The notes: generated by a model not told the origin, from the sequence alone. Shown: positions 20,346-29,665, numbered from the stretch's first letter. The stretch: DNA of 64,000 nt from Cellulomonas xiejunii (GCF_024508315.1 NZ_CP101987.1:4092001-4156000), one strand, 5' to 3'. Program-made: numbers and translations.

Positions 20346-21413
20346 AGGACCACGTCCTCACAGGCCAGGAGTCAACCTGACCAGGGGAAGTCCCGCCCGT
20401 GCCAATCGGATCACGACCGCGGAACGTACTCGCCGTCAGCTGCGCGGCGCCGACAGGTCCGGGCGAGAACGGGCGGAAATGGCTCCGAACCTCCAGCATG
20501 CGCGCCCTACCCTGCGGCGGGTGACGAACTCGACGCTGCGGAGATCACCGTCGACCTGGTGCGCCGCCTGGTCGCCGAGCAGCACCCCGCGTGGGCCACG
20601 CTGCCGGTGACGCCCGCCGCGCGCAGCGGCTGGGACAACCGCACCTTCCGCCTCGGGGACGAGCTGCTCGTACGCCTACCGAGCGCGGAATGGTACATCG
20701 AGGCCGTGGCGAAGGAGCAGCGCTGGCTGCCCGTCCTGGCGCCGCACCTCCCGCTCCCGATCCCCGCACCGGTGGCCGCGGGGATGCCCGGCCAGGGCTA
20801 CCCGTGGCCCTGGTCCGTGTACCGGTGGCTACCGGGTGCCTCCGTCGACGCTGCCCCGCCCGCCGACCTGACCCGCCTCGCAGTCGACCTCGCGGGATTC
20901 CTGAACGCGCTGCGTCACGCGCCCGGGCCGGGGCCGGCGCCGGGTCAGCACAACTGGTGGCGCGGCGGCCCGGTCGGCCATTACGACGACCAGACGCGCC
21001 ACGCGCTCGATGCGCTCGCCGGCGAGGTCGACGTCCGGGCCGCGACGGACGTGTGGGAGGCCGCCGTGACGTCGGCGTGGGACGGGCCAGACGTCTGGCT
21101 CCACGGTGACGTGGCGCCCGGGAACCTCCTCGTGCGCGGCGGCGTCCTGAGCGCGGTCATCGACTTCGGCACCTGCGGCTGGGGGGGCCCCTCCTGCGAC
21201 CTGGTGATCGCCTGGACCGTCCTCGACGGCCGCTCACGAGAAGCGTTCCGAGCAGCGGTCGGCGCGGACCCCACCATGTGGGCACGAGCGCGGGGGTGGG
21301 CGCTGTGGAAGGCCCTCATCACGATGGACCGGCAGCATGACGACCCCGGCGCACGCGCCGGTGCGCGGCGCGTCCTCGAGGCCGTGCTCGCAGACCACGC
21401 CGCGCACGCGTGA
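20322..21413 (+). CDS. Aminoglycoside phosphotransferase (APH) family protein, start unclear
   Basis: The domain runs from about codon 66 of this frame. It has AARSGWDNRTFRLGDELLVRLP at the nucleotide-binding strands, WLHGDVAPGNLLV as the catalytic loop (Asp and Asn) and VIDFGTCGWG as the metal-binding DFG-like segment, so the kinase core is complete. Members phosphorylate small hydroxyl compounds, sometimes antibiotics; the substrate is unknown. The only in-frame starts are a far upstream TTG (20322) and a GTG at 20559, which is too late. A GTG at 20521 in another frame, with a one-base shift, would give the usual N-terminus. The true start may therefore be damaged. Confidence 0.65.
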   Translation: MEDSVLPTRTTSSQARSQPDQGKSRPCQSDHDRGTYSPSAARRRQVRARTGGNGSEPPACAPYPAAGDELDAAEITVDLVRRLVAEQHPAWATLPVTPAARSGWDNRTFRLGDELLVRLPSAEWYIEAVAKEQRWLPVLAPHLPLPIPAPVAAGMPGQGYPWPWSVYRWLPGASVDAAPPADLTRLAVDLAGFLNALRHAPGPGPAPGQHNWWRGGPVGHYDDQTRHALDALAGEVDVRAATDVWEAAVTSAWDGPDVWLHGDVAPGNLLVRGGVLSAVIDFGTCGWGGPSCDLVIAWTVLDGRSREAFRAAVGADPTMWARARGWALWKALITMDRQHDDPGARAGARRVLEAVLADHAAHA

Positions 21414-21514
21414 CGGTCGCGCCCGCCGGACGGCTGACTTCCGGAAGTCGGCGTGTCCTACGTCTCGACGGCCCACGAGTCGACGTCCCCCGCGCGGGTC
21501 ACGCGTTCCGGGGG

Positions 21515-21563
21515 GTACTCAGACTATCGAGACCCCTTAGTCAGACAATCTTGCATCTCGACA
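21515..21563. mobile_element. Tn7-like right end R2
   Basis: TCAGACTATC and AGTCAGACAATC, 22-24 bp apart, lead to the terminus GCATCTCGACA at 21553-21563. It is followed by an 8-base spacer (ACAACAAA) and left end L2, so the two termini form an almost perfect inverted repeat. Confidence 0.75.
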
Positions 21564-21571
21564 ACAACAAA

Positions 21572-21654
21572 TGTCGAGATGCGGCACAGATTGCCCGATC
21601 CCGCGCGGGCTACTTTGAACGACAGGTCGCGCGGCGCCGCCGTCGGTCACAGTA
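21572..21654. mobile_element. Tn7-like left end L2
   Basis: It starts TGTCGAGATGC, with CAGATTGCCCG next, then TACTTTGAACGAC facing GTCGGTCACAGTA at 21642-21654. It has the same internal layout as L1, L3 and L4 with a few substitutions. Confidence 0.75.
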
Positions 21655-21884
21655 CGGATGGGCCGCGAACGGACACTCGGGGCGAGGCGTGGTGACCGAT
21701 GTCTGCACCGCTGACGCACCGATCGGGGTCAACCCTGACGGGGACCGTCCGCCTCGGGCATCTGGAGGCCCTCGCACACGAACGGCAGCTGTGACAGGAG
21801 CAGGTTCGTCACGTCCTGCCGAGCATCGCTCCGAATCAGCGGGACGATCGATCAGCTTGACGATCACCACCCGGCCGTTGCAGA

Positions 21885-22060
21885 CCCGGACGGCCGTGCT
21901 ACCGACGATGAAGCCCTGCCCGGGGACGGCCGGTGGGCAGGGCTGGCGCTCGACCTGCCCGCGCGCGGCGGCGCGCCGGGCTCGGCCGTCCGCGGCGGAG
22001 AGCTGCTCTTCCTCGCCCTCGCGACGTGCGCCACCAACGACGTCTACCCGGAGGGCCGTG
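21885..22060 (+). pseudogene. OsmC-family fragment
   Basis: One plus-strand frame reads DGRATDDEALPGDG, then APGSAVRGGELLFLALATC and TNDVY. The GGELLFLALATC block is the hallmark of OsmC-like peroxiredoxins around the peroxidatic cysteine. There is no start, the N-terminal half is not recognisable and the remainder of the frame is nonsense, so it is a relic. Between the L2 end and this fragment nothing else is seen. Confidence 0.45.
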
Positions 22061-22095
22061 GGAATCGTCCTGACCTGGCGGTCCTCGGCGCGTGC

Positions 22096-22929
22096 TCACT
22101 CGTGCGGTCTGAGGGTCCACTCCTGGTCACCGGCGCGGACCAGCAGGTGCAGCCCGGGTGTGCGAAGCGGGCCCACGAGCTCGAGGACCCGGTCAGCCAG
22201 CCGTCGGCCGTCGGGACCGTAGACGCTGATCTCGGTCTCGTCCCGTGACCGCATCGCGCCGTCCACCTCGCCGACGTCGGGCGCGAGCCCGAGCATCAAC
22301 GTCATCTCGACGATGTCGCCCACCGAGCGCCCACGCCCCGGTACGACGACGACGACACGGTCGGACGGAGGCTCGGGCGCCGGGGGCGGTGCCGCGCCCG
22401 GCGGCACGGGCGTCGGGTTGTCCCACCACGGTTGTGTGCGCAACGGGACGAGCGCGTTCGCCCGCACCTGGTGCAGGAGCCACCGCTCGAGCGCCACAGC
22501 GCCCATCACGCCACCGTACTGGCGTCGGCCGAGCTCGCTGAGGGGTGCGTGGAAGAAGTGCACCCGGCGCAGCTGGTCGTCGACCAGGTCCACCCGCACC
22601 TCACGTCCTTCGGGGTAGACGTCACGCAGGTCCGTCTCGAACTCCGGGGTCTTCCACCTGCTGCGGTCGACGTCGCCCGCGCCGCCGAGCAGCGGCCACG
22701 GGTCACCGATGTGCAGCCCCGAGAACCTCTGTGCCAGCAGCGCGTCCCCCGGTTCGAGATCCGCCAGCTCGGCGCGCGTGGGCAGCGTCGGTCGCGGGGC
22801 GAAGACGTAGCCGAGCACCCCCTGCGGCGGCGTGTGGAACACGACCCGCCCCGGGGCGAACGTGCCGTTGGCGAGAGGGATCGCGAACCAGTCCCCGACC
22901 CGGTATGCCGCTGCGCTCACGCGGCCCAT
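22096..22929 (-). CDS. Imm26-type immunity protein
   Basis: A 277-residue protein. The N-terminal half begins YRVGDWFAIPLANGTFAPGR and continues GVLGYVFAPRP, the pattern of the Imm26 family of polymorphic-toxin immunity proteins. A proline-rich linker (near residue 175) leads to a beta-rich C-terminal domain starting DRVVVVVPG. It lies 22 bases downstream of an orphan GIY-YIG/URI-like toxin domain, the usual toxin-then-immunity order. The C-terminal domain is unidentified and may be a second immunity domain fused on. Binding to the toxin next door is inferred from position. Confidence 0.65.
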   Translation of the reverse strand: MGRVSAAAYRVGDWFAIPLANGTFAPGRVVFHTPPQGVLGYVFAPRPTLPTRAELADLEPGDALLAQRFSGLHIGDPWPLLGGAGDVDRSRWKTPEFETDLRDVYPEGREVRVDLVDDQLRRVHFFHAPLSELGRRQYGGVMGAVALERWLLHQVRANALVPLRTQPWWDNPTPVPPGAAPPPAPEPPSDRVVVVVPGRGRSVGDIVEMTLMLGLAPDVGEVDGAMRSRDETEISVYGPDGRRLADRVLELVGPLRTPGLHLLVRAGDQEWTLRPHE

Positions 22930-22951
22930 CGTGCCAGCAACCAGGCCGCGC

Positions 22952-23302
22952 TCAGCACGTCGCCTTCCACAGGTCCACGAGCTTCTCGCGCAGCGGCCGA
23001 GCGGGATTGAGCCGCGCCATCGGGCGCTGACCGTTGAGACTGCCCTTGGCCTGCGCTGTCCGGATGTCCACGTCCCCCCACTTCGCGTTGAAATGGTCCT
23101 GCTCGAGTCCCCGTCGGACGTTGCGGTTGTCCGCCTGGTGGACCTCTCGGAACACGAGGCCCCTGTACCTCGGGTCCGCCTGGTGCTCCCGCTCGCGGCG
23201 CGCGAAGTCGTTCGTCTCCCCGACGTAGCGGACGACCTGGGTGACGGCGTCGTAGAGCTCGTAGACCCCCGCCTTCCCGCTCTTGGAGCAGAGGTTGGTC
23301 AC
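22952..23302 (-). CDS. Orphan GIY-YIG/URI-like nuclease toxin domain
   Basis: About 117 residues with GKAGVYELYD, then RYVGETNDFARRERE and a conserved Glu region (EQDHFNAKW), a GIY-YIG/URI-type nuclease core. It ends NPARPLREKLVDLW. It has no secretion domain of its own and sits directly behind the large toxin-like gene and before an immunity gene, like the orphan toxin tips of polymorphic toxin loci that recombine onto a full-length protein. GTG 23302 is the likeliest start; a TTG at 23353 would add 17 residues. No clear ribosome site is seen, so it may be silent unless recombined. Confidence 0.6.
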   Translation of the reverse strand: MTNLCSKSGKAGVYELYDAVTQVVRYVGETNDFARREREHQADPRYRGLVFREVHQADNRNVRRGLEQDHFNAKWGDVDIRTAQAKGSLNGQRPMARLNPARPLREKLVDLWKATC

Positions 23303-23426
23303 AGCTGAGCGTCGTACGCTGACCGGCTGGGCCGGTCCGGCGAGCCGGGTCAATGTGCGGCGACATCGACCCCGTCACCACCAAGATCGGCCAGCCTGCA
23401 CACACCTTCCGACACCCTCCCGACGC

Positions 23427-26400
23427 TCATCGCACGCGGTAGATTCGCAGTTCAGCGGCCGTGAGAATGTGGCGGACCGGATCAATGTCGCCGCACATCA
23501 CCGTCCCCATGGGCGGGTTACGGCGGTAACCGCCGATCGTGCAGAAGAGGTTCGTTGAAGGGTTAACTTCGGTCACGATCTCGACGTGCTTGCCCCATGC
23601 GGCGATATCACCGCGGGCCGCGTCCACGTTGTCGATCCGACGCAGCCGGGGGTGCAACCCCTTCCAGATCTCGTTAGCCGACCAGTACTTCCGGTCCGAC
23701 CGCAGCGACAGGATCCCGTCACGGAACAAAGCTTCACCTACGTAGAGGTTGCAGCTGTTCGTGTCCACGGAACCGCCACCCTGGTAGACCGCGACGTGGC
23801 CGCCGGGCCACTTCGCGTACGCGGCCTTGACCTTCGCAAGTCCGGCCGCGTTCGGATTGAGCGTGTTCGCATTGAACCCGCCCAAGCTTCCGAGCACCAT
23901 CTTCGGCGTGGAGCCCAGCGCGTTCCATCGCGCCGCCGTCGTCGGCGCCGGTACAGGCATCTTCACCGCGCCGCGGAGTTGGGCGTTCTTGGACCAGTAG
24001 AAATCCTGGGCTGGCTTGTCGTTCGGCATCCATTCCTCGCCCTGGAACCGCTGGTACGACTCCATCAGGACGGCGTCGCGGCCCAAGTCGAAACCTCGAT
24101 CCCGCAGCGAGGGACGTTCCGGCGGTCGATCCGTGCTGCCACCGGACCCAGTTGCGCTACCGGTCTGCCCGAGCGCCGTGGACAGCATGGTGCCAAGGAG
24201 GCCCCCGACACCGCCACCACCGCCGATCGCCTCGAACGTCTGCTTCTCCTGGTTCATCGAGCCAGCGGACGGTCTGTCGCCGACGCCGGGCGCCCCGCTA
24301 CCGCGTGATCCAACTGCGCCGGACCCGCTGGTTCCCGGTTCCCCTGAGCCTCTCCCGCCAGCGTCAGATTCTTCGCCACCCGCCCTCGCAGCACCGCTGG
24401 CACCCGCCTCTGCGTCACGGCGGTCGATGTCACGGGCGTGATTGAGTTTCGCTCCCTGCCCGGAGAGTCCACCCAGGTTGGCCGCCTCGCCGGCGAGCGA
24501 CGCACCACCGGTGAAGTACGCCGCGACAACCTTCGCGGCTAGTTCGGCGACCTTCGCACCTAGCTCGGCGGCGACCGCTGCGTTCTCACCTGCCTGGGCT
24601 CCCGCCGCGGTCGCACCTTGCTGCGCCGCCTCGAGGCCGGCGCGGACGAGCCCGATCGTCCCCGCAAGCCCGCTCATATCGCGGAACATCGACCCGTTCT
24701 GGATCGCCGAGAGCACCGCGGTCATGCCCTGCGGGTCGGGGGCCGCGGGAGCGTTGACGATGTTGAGGACGGGCTGGCCGAGTTGCCCGGGCACCGTCTG
24801 GTCCGGCTCCCCACGCGAACCGGTCGCAACCGGCGCGATCTCGGGCGCCGTGATGGGGATCGGCGAGTCATGCCAGTTCCAGAACCGCGTCAGGTCAAGC
24901 TTCTCCGCGGAGTTGAACCGGCCGAGCACCGCCTCGGCGAAGACCCCGCCGCTCGGTACCGGAACGAGATCCTCGCGGGTTGGGCCCAAGACGATCCCGC
25001 GGTCGTCGAACCAGGCCTTCGTCGCGGCACTCGACTCCCCAGAGAGCCGAAACACCAAGTAATTTGCCGCAAGCGTCACCGGGACCGGGTCTACCAGGCG
25101 CGTGAGCGAGGCCGGGCCGTTCCCGAGGTCGACAACGGCGTCCGCGAGGAGCGCCCCGATCTCCGCAGGGCTGAGCGAGCGCCAGATCGCCTGGCTGTAG
25201 TGGAGCCGGTTGTCCTCCACGTGCCGCTGGAGCTGAGGTGTCGCCATCGTCGGCGCCAGTGAGAACAACGGGACGGGAGCGTGCCCTGGCACGACCTGCA
25301 CCGGGAACTCGACCGGCCAGAACGGGCCGTCGATGCTCGGAAGTGCCGAGAGCGCATACGTCTTGACCCGGATGATGCCGGCGAAGCCCGCCGCGTCATC
25401 GGCCCTGATTGCGGACACCTTGCGCACCTCGGTGAGTCGCTCACCGAACAATCGCTCGCTCGCGGAGCGGGCCCCCTCCGCGACGTGGCGGGCACCCTGG
25501 TTAGGCGAGTTGCTTTCGTCCAGCTCGAGCGGGAGGCGGACCACCTCACCGTCGGACATCTCAACGGCAAGGGCTGTGAACGGTCCGTCGAGCACCACGT
25601 CGGAGAACGGAAGATCCGTTGGAAGGTTGAGGACATCGTCGTCGGCGTCGCCGATCGAGGTGCCGAGCGTCTTGGCCGCCCATGCGAGGCGCTCGGCGTT
25701 CCACCGCCCGGAGCGGGTGGTGGACCACATGCCGATGCGACCCGGCGGGGCGACGGCAAGCGCGCGGACCCGCGGGACGAGACCGGCCGCGGCGATCACG
25801 GCTCGGTATCGCTCGAGCACGTGCGGCGTGAACGTCACGAGCGCGAGCGGCAAGTACAGGCAACGCACTGCCCGGGTGAGTTCGAGCACTGAGCGGTACA
25901 ACTGTACGACCTCGTAGTATTGGACCGTGAGGGCGTGCATGTGGTTGTAGTTGGTCAGAGTACGGGTCGAGATCTTTTCGCTCTCCGACTGTGAAACTTC
26001 CCGGACGATCGAAGCGCGCCGGCTGCGCTCAAGGTGCGATGCCTGGTGTGTGCTGTCTGCGATCTGCTGACTGGCGTCGGCGTTGATGGACCGGTCCCCG
26101 CTTGAGGTCGACCACGCCGTCCCGAAGCTTGTCGAGTTCGACTGACCGAAGGACGTGCCGCGGGTCGAGACGCTGGGCGACGGGGCCAGGAGGTTCGGCA
26201 CGTCGATGCCGGCGTTGCCGGTCGCCTCGCCGTACTGGGTGGCATGTGCGAAGTTCATCGCTGTCGATTGACCCGTCTGGGTCTCCTTTGCCACGGCGTT
26301 GGTGATCTCCGTTATGGCGCGGTTGCGCACGAGGTCGGACTCGAGTCGTTCCCCTTCGACGATCTCTTCGCTCGCAGACGTGCCCGTCCGCCGCGACCAG

Positions 26401-27155
26401 TCGACCATGGCGATCCGGGTGCTCTCGCCGGGGCCGAGCGCCACGCTGTGGATGAGGCTCCCCAGCGCGAGCCCTTTCGCGAACCACGACTGCGTGTACG
26501 TGAGGATCGCACCGACGCCCGGGCGCTGGAAGCCCTCCCCTACGAGCGTCGTCACGTCCCGTGGACCAGTCGCTCCAACGTCCGTCCCCGTCGCAACAGC
26601 ACTGCCGGTGAGCTCCTCGGTGAACGTCAGAACCTCGTACTGGACGCGCTCGGTCGGGTAGGCGCCGTTGGTGGGCAGTAGGTCTTGCGGCGCCTCATCA
26701 ATCGCGTCGGTCGGGGCGGCGCCATTGACCGACGCGAGGAGAAGGCGGCTCGCGTGGTAGGGCGCCCACGCAGCGAGGTCGTGGACCGTCAGCGTCCCAA
26801 GGGCCCGGCCCAGCGCCGCCAGCTCAGTGCGGGTGGCGGAGCTCGCGAGTACGTCGAGAGGCTGCCCGGGTAGCTCGTGCACCGGGACGTCGTGCGCTTT
26901 GCGGAGGATGTCCCGAGGAAGGGCGGTGTCGTGCTCCGCGGCGGCTCGGCAGATCTGCACCGCGTGTGCGAACAGGAGGGATCGGGCGAGGTCTGCCACA
27001 GTGAGGACCGAGCACGCCGCGAGCGCGATGACGGCGTCGCTGGTGACCCCGGTAAGCACGTCTGGCGGCGAAGCGAGCGCCGCTTCGGCGGTCAGCTGAC
27101 GGTGGGCGAACCGCAGGGAGTACTGGTTTGGCACCAAAGGGAACACCTCGACCAC
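23427..27155 (-). CDS. Large toxin-like protein with C-terminal cysteine-peptidase-like domain
   Basis: A 1242-residue protein. Residues 1-800 form an N-terminal region I do not recognise, with FAKGLALGSLIHSVALGPGE and a Ser/Thr-rich segment near residue 330. Residues about 860-1030 are Ala/Gly-rich, with a helical stretch AAELGAKVAELAAKVVAAYF and a disordered Gly/Ser linker. The last 180 residues look like an NlpC/P60 or CHAP-like domain: SCNLYVGEALF (Cys) and WGKHVEIV (His). The linker-plus-enzyme layout and the downstream orphan toxin and immunity genes suggest a polymorphic toxin, possibly delivered by a contractile injection system. GTG 27155 is tentative and lacks a ribosome site. Confidence 0.6.
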   Translation of the reverse strand: MVEVFPLVPNQYSLRFAHRQLTAEAALASPPDVLTGVTSDAVIALAACSVLTVADLARSLLFAHAVQICRAAAEHDTALPRDILRKAHDVPVHELPGQPLDVLASSATRTELAALGRALGTLTVHDLAAWAPYHASRLLLASVNGAAPTDAIDEAPQDLLPTNGAYPTERVQYEVLTFTEELTGSAVATGTDVGATGPRDVTTLVGEGFQRPGVGAILTYTQSWFAKGLALGSLIHSVALGPGESTRIAMVDWSRRTGTSASEEIVEGERLESDLVRNRAITEITNAVAKETQTGQSTAMNFAHATQYGEATGNAGIDVPNLLAPSPSVSTRGTSFGQSNSTSFGTAWSTSSGDRSINADASQQIADSTHQASHLERSRRASIVREVSQSESEKISTRTLTNYNHMHALTVQYYEVVQLYRSVLELTRAVRCLYLPLALVTFTPHVLERYRAVIAAAGLVPRVRALAVAPPGRIGMWSTTRSGRWNAERLAWAAKTLGTSIGDADDDVLNLPTDLPFSDVVLDGPFTALAVEMSDGEVVRLPLELDESNSPNQGARHVAEGARSASERLFGERLTEVRKVSAIRADDAAGFAGIIRVKTYALSALPSIDGPFWPVEFPVQVVPGHAPVPLFSLAPTMATPQLQRHVEDNRLHYSQAIWRSLSPAEIGALLADAVVDLGNGPASLTRLVDPVPVTLAANYLVFRLSGESSAATKAWFDDRGIVLGPTREDLVPVPSGGVFAEAVLGRFNSAEKLDLTRFWNWHDSPIPITAPEIAPVATGSRGEPDQTVPGQLGQPVLNIVNAPAAPDPQGMTAVLSAIQNGSMFRDMSGLAGTIGLVRAGLEAAQQGATAAGAQAGENAAVAAELGAKVAELAAKVVAAYFTGGASLAGEAANLGGLSGQGAKLNHARDIDRRDAEAGASGAARAGGEESDAGGRGSGEPGTSGSGAVGSRGSGAPGVGDRPSAGSMNQEKQTFEAIGGGGGVGGLLGTMLSTALGQTGSATGSGGSTDRPPERPSLRDRGFDLGRDAVLMESYQRFQGEEWMPNDKPAQDFYWSKNAQLRGAVKMPVPAPTTAARWNALGSTPKMVLGSLGGFNANTLNPNAAGLAKVKAAYAKWPGGHVAVYQGGGSVDTNSCNLYVGEALFRDGILSLRSDRKYWSANEIWKGLHPRLRRIDNVDAARGDIAAWGKHVEIVTEVNPSTNLFCTIGGYRRNPPMGTVMCGDIDPVRHILTAAELRIYRVR

Positions 27156-27396
27156 CCCGCTCTTGCCCCGCGGTGTGCGGGCAGTCGAGGAGCGGGGTCT
27201 GCACAAGATCCTCTGCCCCGCACTCCGCGCGAGCAAAGGAGCGGACTCGGATTTGCCCGATCGGGCACCAAACCGTGCCCCTGGCGGTCGGCGGCCCTCA
27301 GGTCGCCGCTGGCCATGGGTAGTCAGACCGACCGTCGACCCGATCCAGTCGAACGAACTCTTGCCTCGTCGACCACACCGCGTCCCGACTCATCAC

Positions 27397-27445
27397 GTAC
27401 TTAGAGTATCGACGCCCGATTCTTTAAAGTATCTTCCACTCGACA
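27397..27445. mobile_element. Tn7-like right end R3
   Basis: GTACTTAGAGTATC and TTAAAGTATC, spaced about 22 bp, precede a slightly altered terminus CCACTCGACA. Seven bases (CGATAAC) separate it from L3. The 446 bases between the toxin-like gene and the next gene hold only these ends. Confidence 0.75.
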
Positions 27446-27452
27446 CGATAAC

Positions 27453-27535
27453 TGTCGAGATGCGACGCAGATCGACCGACCCCGTGCGGGCTGCTTTGAC
27501 CGACAGGGCACTCGGCGCCGCCGTCGGTCAAAGTA
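27453..27535. mobile_element. Tn7-like left end L3
   Basis: TGTCGAGATGC, then CAGATCGACCGAC, CTTTGACCGAC and the inverted copy GTCGGTCAAAGTA at 27523-27535. It is one of the cleanest examples of the left-end layout. Confidence 0.78.
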
Positions 27536-27601
27536 CGGAGGACCCGCCACCCTGTCACAGGCACCAGGCGCGGTAGCCGTTGGCCCTTACGTTCAGCCGG
27601 G

Positions 27602-28201
27602 TCAGGCGCCGCGGGCAGGCGGCGGCTCGAACACGACGCGATCTCGGTCGGGGTCGTAGCGCGGTGCGAGCACGCCCGCCTCGTCGGAGAGGGGCTCCGC
27701 GCCCACCACGCTGAGACGGGTTCCGCGTACCAGGACCGCCTCGAGCGCCTCGACGTCGACGGGGGTCGCGCCCTCCAGGGTGATGTCGGTGTGCAGGCGG
27801 TGGATGGCGCCGGTGTCCCGGTCCACCAGCGCCCGTTCGAGCACCTGTGCGGCGCGTGTGCTGGAGATCGAGTCGCGGCGGTCGTGCACGATCCCCGTGG
27901 CGGCGGTGGCCGCCCGTGACACGCGGATGTTGAACGTCAGCTCGCTGATGCCGTCCGCCCAGCGGGAGTTCGAGGACCCGTATCGGTGAGAGCCCCACTG
28001 GTCGGCGGGGATTGCCTCAGTGATCCAAGCGTCCACCTCGGGCCGGATGAGGTTGTCCCGGGCGGGAAGCTCGGCCCGGAACGCGGACACCGCGATGGTC
28101 GCGACCACGTCGGTAGGCAGGAAGCGCACCGTCGTCGACTTGTAGTAGTTGTCGGAGTCGGTGACCCCGGCGAGCCAGACGGTCCACAGCACACGTGACA
28201 T
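27602..28201 (-). CDS. Hypothetical protein (199 aa)
   Basis: Starts MSRVLWTVWLAGVTDSDNY at ATG 28201, with AGGGGG nearby as ribosome site. No membrane segment beyond a mildly hydrophobic N-terminus; alternating beta-strand pattern with many Arg and Asp and a C-terminal DRVVFEPPP. I recognise no family. It is the first gene inside left end L3 and is read towards that end. Confidence 0.55.
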   Translation of the reverse strand: MSRVLWTVWLAGVTDSDNYYKSTTVRFLPTDVVATIAVSAFRAELPARDNLIRPEVDAWITEAIPADQWGSHRYGSSNSRWADGISELTFNIRVSRAATAATGIVHDRRDSISSTRAAQVLERALVDRDTGAIHRLHTDITLEGATPVDVEALEAVLVRGTRLSVVGAEPLSDEAGVLAPRYDPDRDRVVFEPPPARGA

Positions 28202-28438
28202 CGGTGCCCCCTGCGGCCGCTCTCGCGTGCCCCTCACGCGGGGTCGGCCGTCCGCCCAGGTCTAGCAGAGCGCAACGTCGGCCGCACCCGGATGTGGCCG
28301 GGGCCGGGGACCGAGCGCGCTGCCGGCCTCGCGCACCACGTGCGCGTGGCCGGTGCGCTTCGGCGCCGGACGAGGACCAGCTGGACAGGCGTCGTCCTGC
28401 GCACCAGGCCCAACACCCTCGCCCCTGGCGATCAGTAC

Positions 28439-28695
28439 AAGCTGCAGCAAGCCGTCCCCGCCGGGGAACGCCCGCGTCCCGCACTGGAGCCGGTCACCGT
28501 GCAACGGCGCGCCTCGGCCACCGGCGTGATCGTCGTCGCGGGACAGAAGATCCCCCTCGGTCGAGTCCATGCCGGCACCACAGTCACCGTCCACGCCGTC
28601 GAGGCGACGGTCGCGATCGAGTTGCCCGACCGAGAGCCCAGGGTGGTGCGCCGCACCAACACCACGCCGTGCGGTCGATCAAAGGACATGCCCCA
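28439..28695 (+). pseudogene. Transposase C-terminal relic (IS481-like)
   Basis: A plus-strand frame contains PVTVQRRASATGVIVVAGQK, then LGRVHAGTTVTVHA and ELPDREPRVVRRT. This is the beta-rich tail seen at the C-terminus of IS481-type (DDE) transposases. The catalytic domain is absent and no start fits. The rest of 28202-28945 holds only a short tail (LWAQQLATAQTVSDARIRKM, 28866-28930) of another unidentified protein. Confidence 0.5.
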
Positions 28696-28945
28696 CGCAC
28701 CGCTGAGACCTCCGCGGCCTGAAAGTACGTCGCCGAGCGGATGGCAGGACCGTCCAAGCGTCCTCCTGCGGCTGCTAAGGCTTGAAACCCATTCGTCGCC
28801 ATGCCCTCGCGGATCGGTTGCAAATTTCTAGCGAAGGCTCCGGATACTCGAGAGGTACCGCGGCCGGCTCTGGGCCCAACAACTCGCCACCGCGCAGACG
28901 GTCAGCGATGCCCGCATCCGCAAGATGCTCAGTCGGTAGCCCGCC

Positions 28946-29665
28946 CTACTGAGCGTCCTGTGCCTCAATCAGGTCGAGGTCACGGACGCAGAAGCGGTAG
29001 TGCTCGAACGTCTCGTTGAGCACCGTGCCGAGGCACTGCCGCACCAAGCGGCCCCGGGCATACGGCGGCCAGACATCGCCGTCGGGCACCGGAGCTCGCG
29101 CTGCGAGCTGATCAGCGGTGACCTCGTCGAGCCAGGCCTCGAGCTCGGCTGCCTGTGCGTCACGCACGCTCACGATCTCGTCGAGGGCCGGATCGAGCGA
29201 GAGGTCAAGCCCGTGCGCTCCACGGTAGGGCTCGACGGTCGGCCCGATGCCCATCGGCGTGAACAGCTCCGTCGAGCCCAGGCAGCAGCGGCGGAACCAC
29301 GAGTCGTGGACGAAGACCAGGTGGCGCATCGTCTGCACCGCCGACCACTCGTCGTTCACGCTGCGGCGCTCGATGCCGGGCGTACGGCGGAGTCGCTCGA
29401 TCGTGGCGGCCCAGCCGGCATGGAGCTGACGCGATGCCTCGCGCAGATCGGCAGGGTCCTCGGAGCGGATCAGCACCCGCACCGGATGACGCCGGTCGAG
29501 CTCTGCCTCGACGTACTCGGTGACCTCGACACCGTTCACCACGAGGTTGGTGATGAGCCCGTCGATCACGGCATCCTGCATGACGACGCCGATCAGGCGT
29601 GCCCCGGTCAGATCGCACTCGCGGAACTCCGCACCGTGCAGATCCTCGTCGATGTACCGCGTCAT
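28946..29665 (-). CDS. DinB-superfamily protein with short pentapeptide-like N-terminus
   Basis: A 239-residue protein. Residues 5-35 read DLHGAEFRECDLTGARLIGV, a pentapeptide-repeat-like start. The rest is a four-helix DinB-type bundle with the metal-site histidines plausibly in RHLVFVHDSWF and NETFEHYRF. DinB-like enzymes act as thiol-dependent transferases or are of unknown function. ATG 29665 precedes the pentapeptide part; a longer frame adds only 13 residues. It is the last gene before right end R4 and is not linked to other genes. Confidence 0.72.
   Translation of the reverse strand: MTRYIDEDLHGAEFRECDLTGARLIGVVMQDAVIDGLITNLVVNGVEVTEYVEAELDRRHPVRVLIRSEDPADLREASRQLHAGWAATIERLRRTPGIERRSVNDEWSAVQTMRHLVFVHDSWFRRCCLGSTELFTPMGIGPTVEPYRGAHGLDLSLDPALDEIVSVRDAQAAELEAWLDEVTADQLAARAPVPDGDVWPPYARGRLVRQCLGTVLNETFEHYRFCVRDLDLIEAQDAQ

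Larger units (their letters stand above)
16098..21563. mobile_element. Non-autonomous Tn7-like cargo unit B (L1 to R2)
   Basis: A 5.5-kb unit bounded by TGTCGAGATGC at the left and GCATCTCGACA at the right, with no transposase genes. It holds unknown genes, a split DUF4041/GIY-YIG gene, a HIRAN-like relic and a phosphotransferase. The flanking five bases (TCGGT left, ACAAC right) do not match, so it is not a simple intact insertion. A solo end-like repeat at 17701 suggests two units have merged. Confidence 0.55.
21572..27445. mobile_element. Non-autonomous Tn7-like cargo unit C (L2 to R3)
   Basis: A 5.9-kb unit with no transposase gene. It carries a large toxin-like protein, an orphan nuclease-toxin domain, an Imm26-type immunity gene and an OsmC-like relic. 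Flanking pentamers (ACAAA and CGATA) do not match. Confidence 0.55.
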
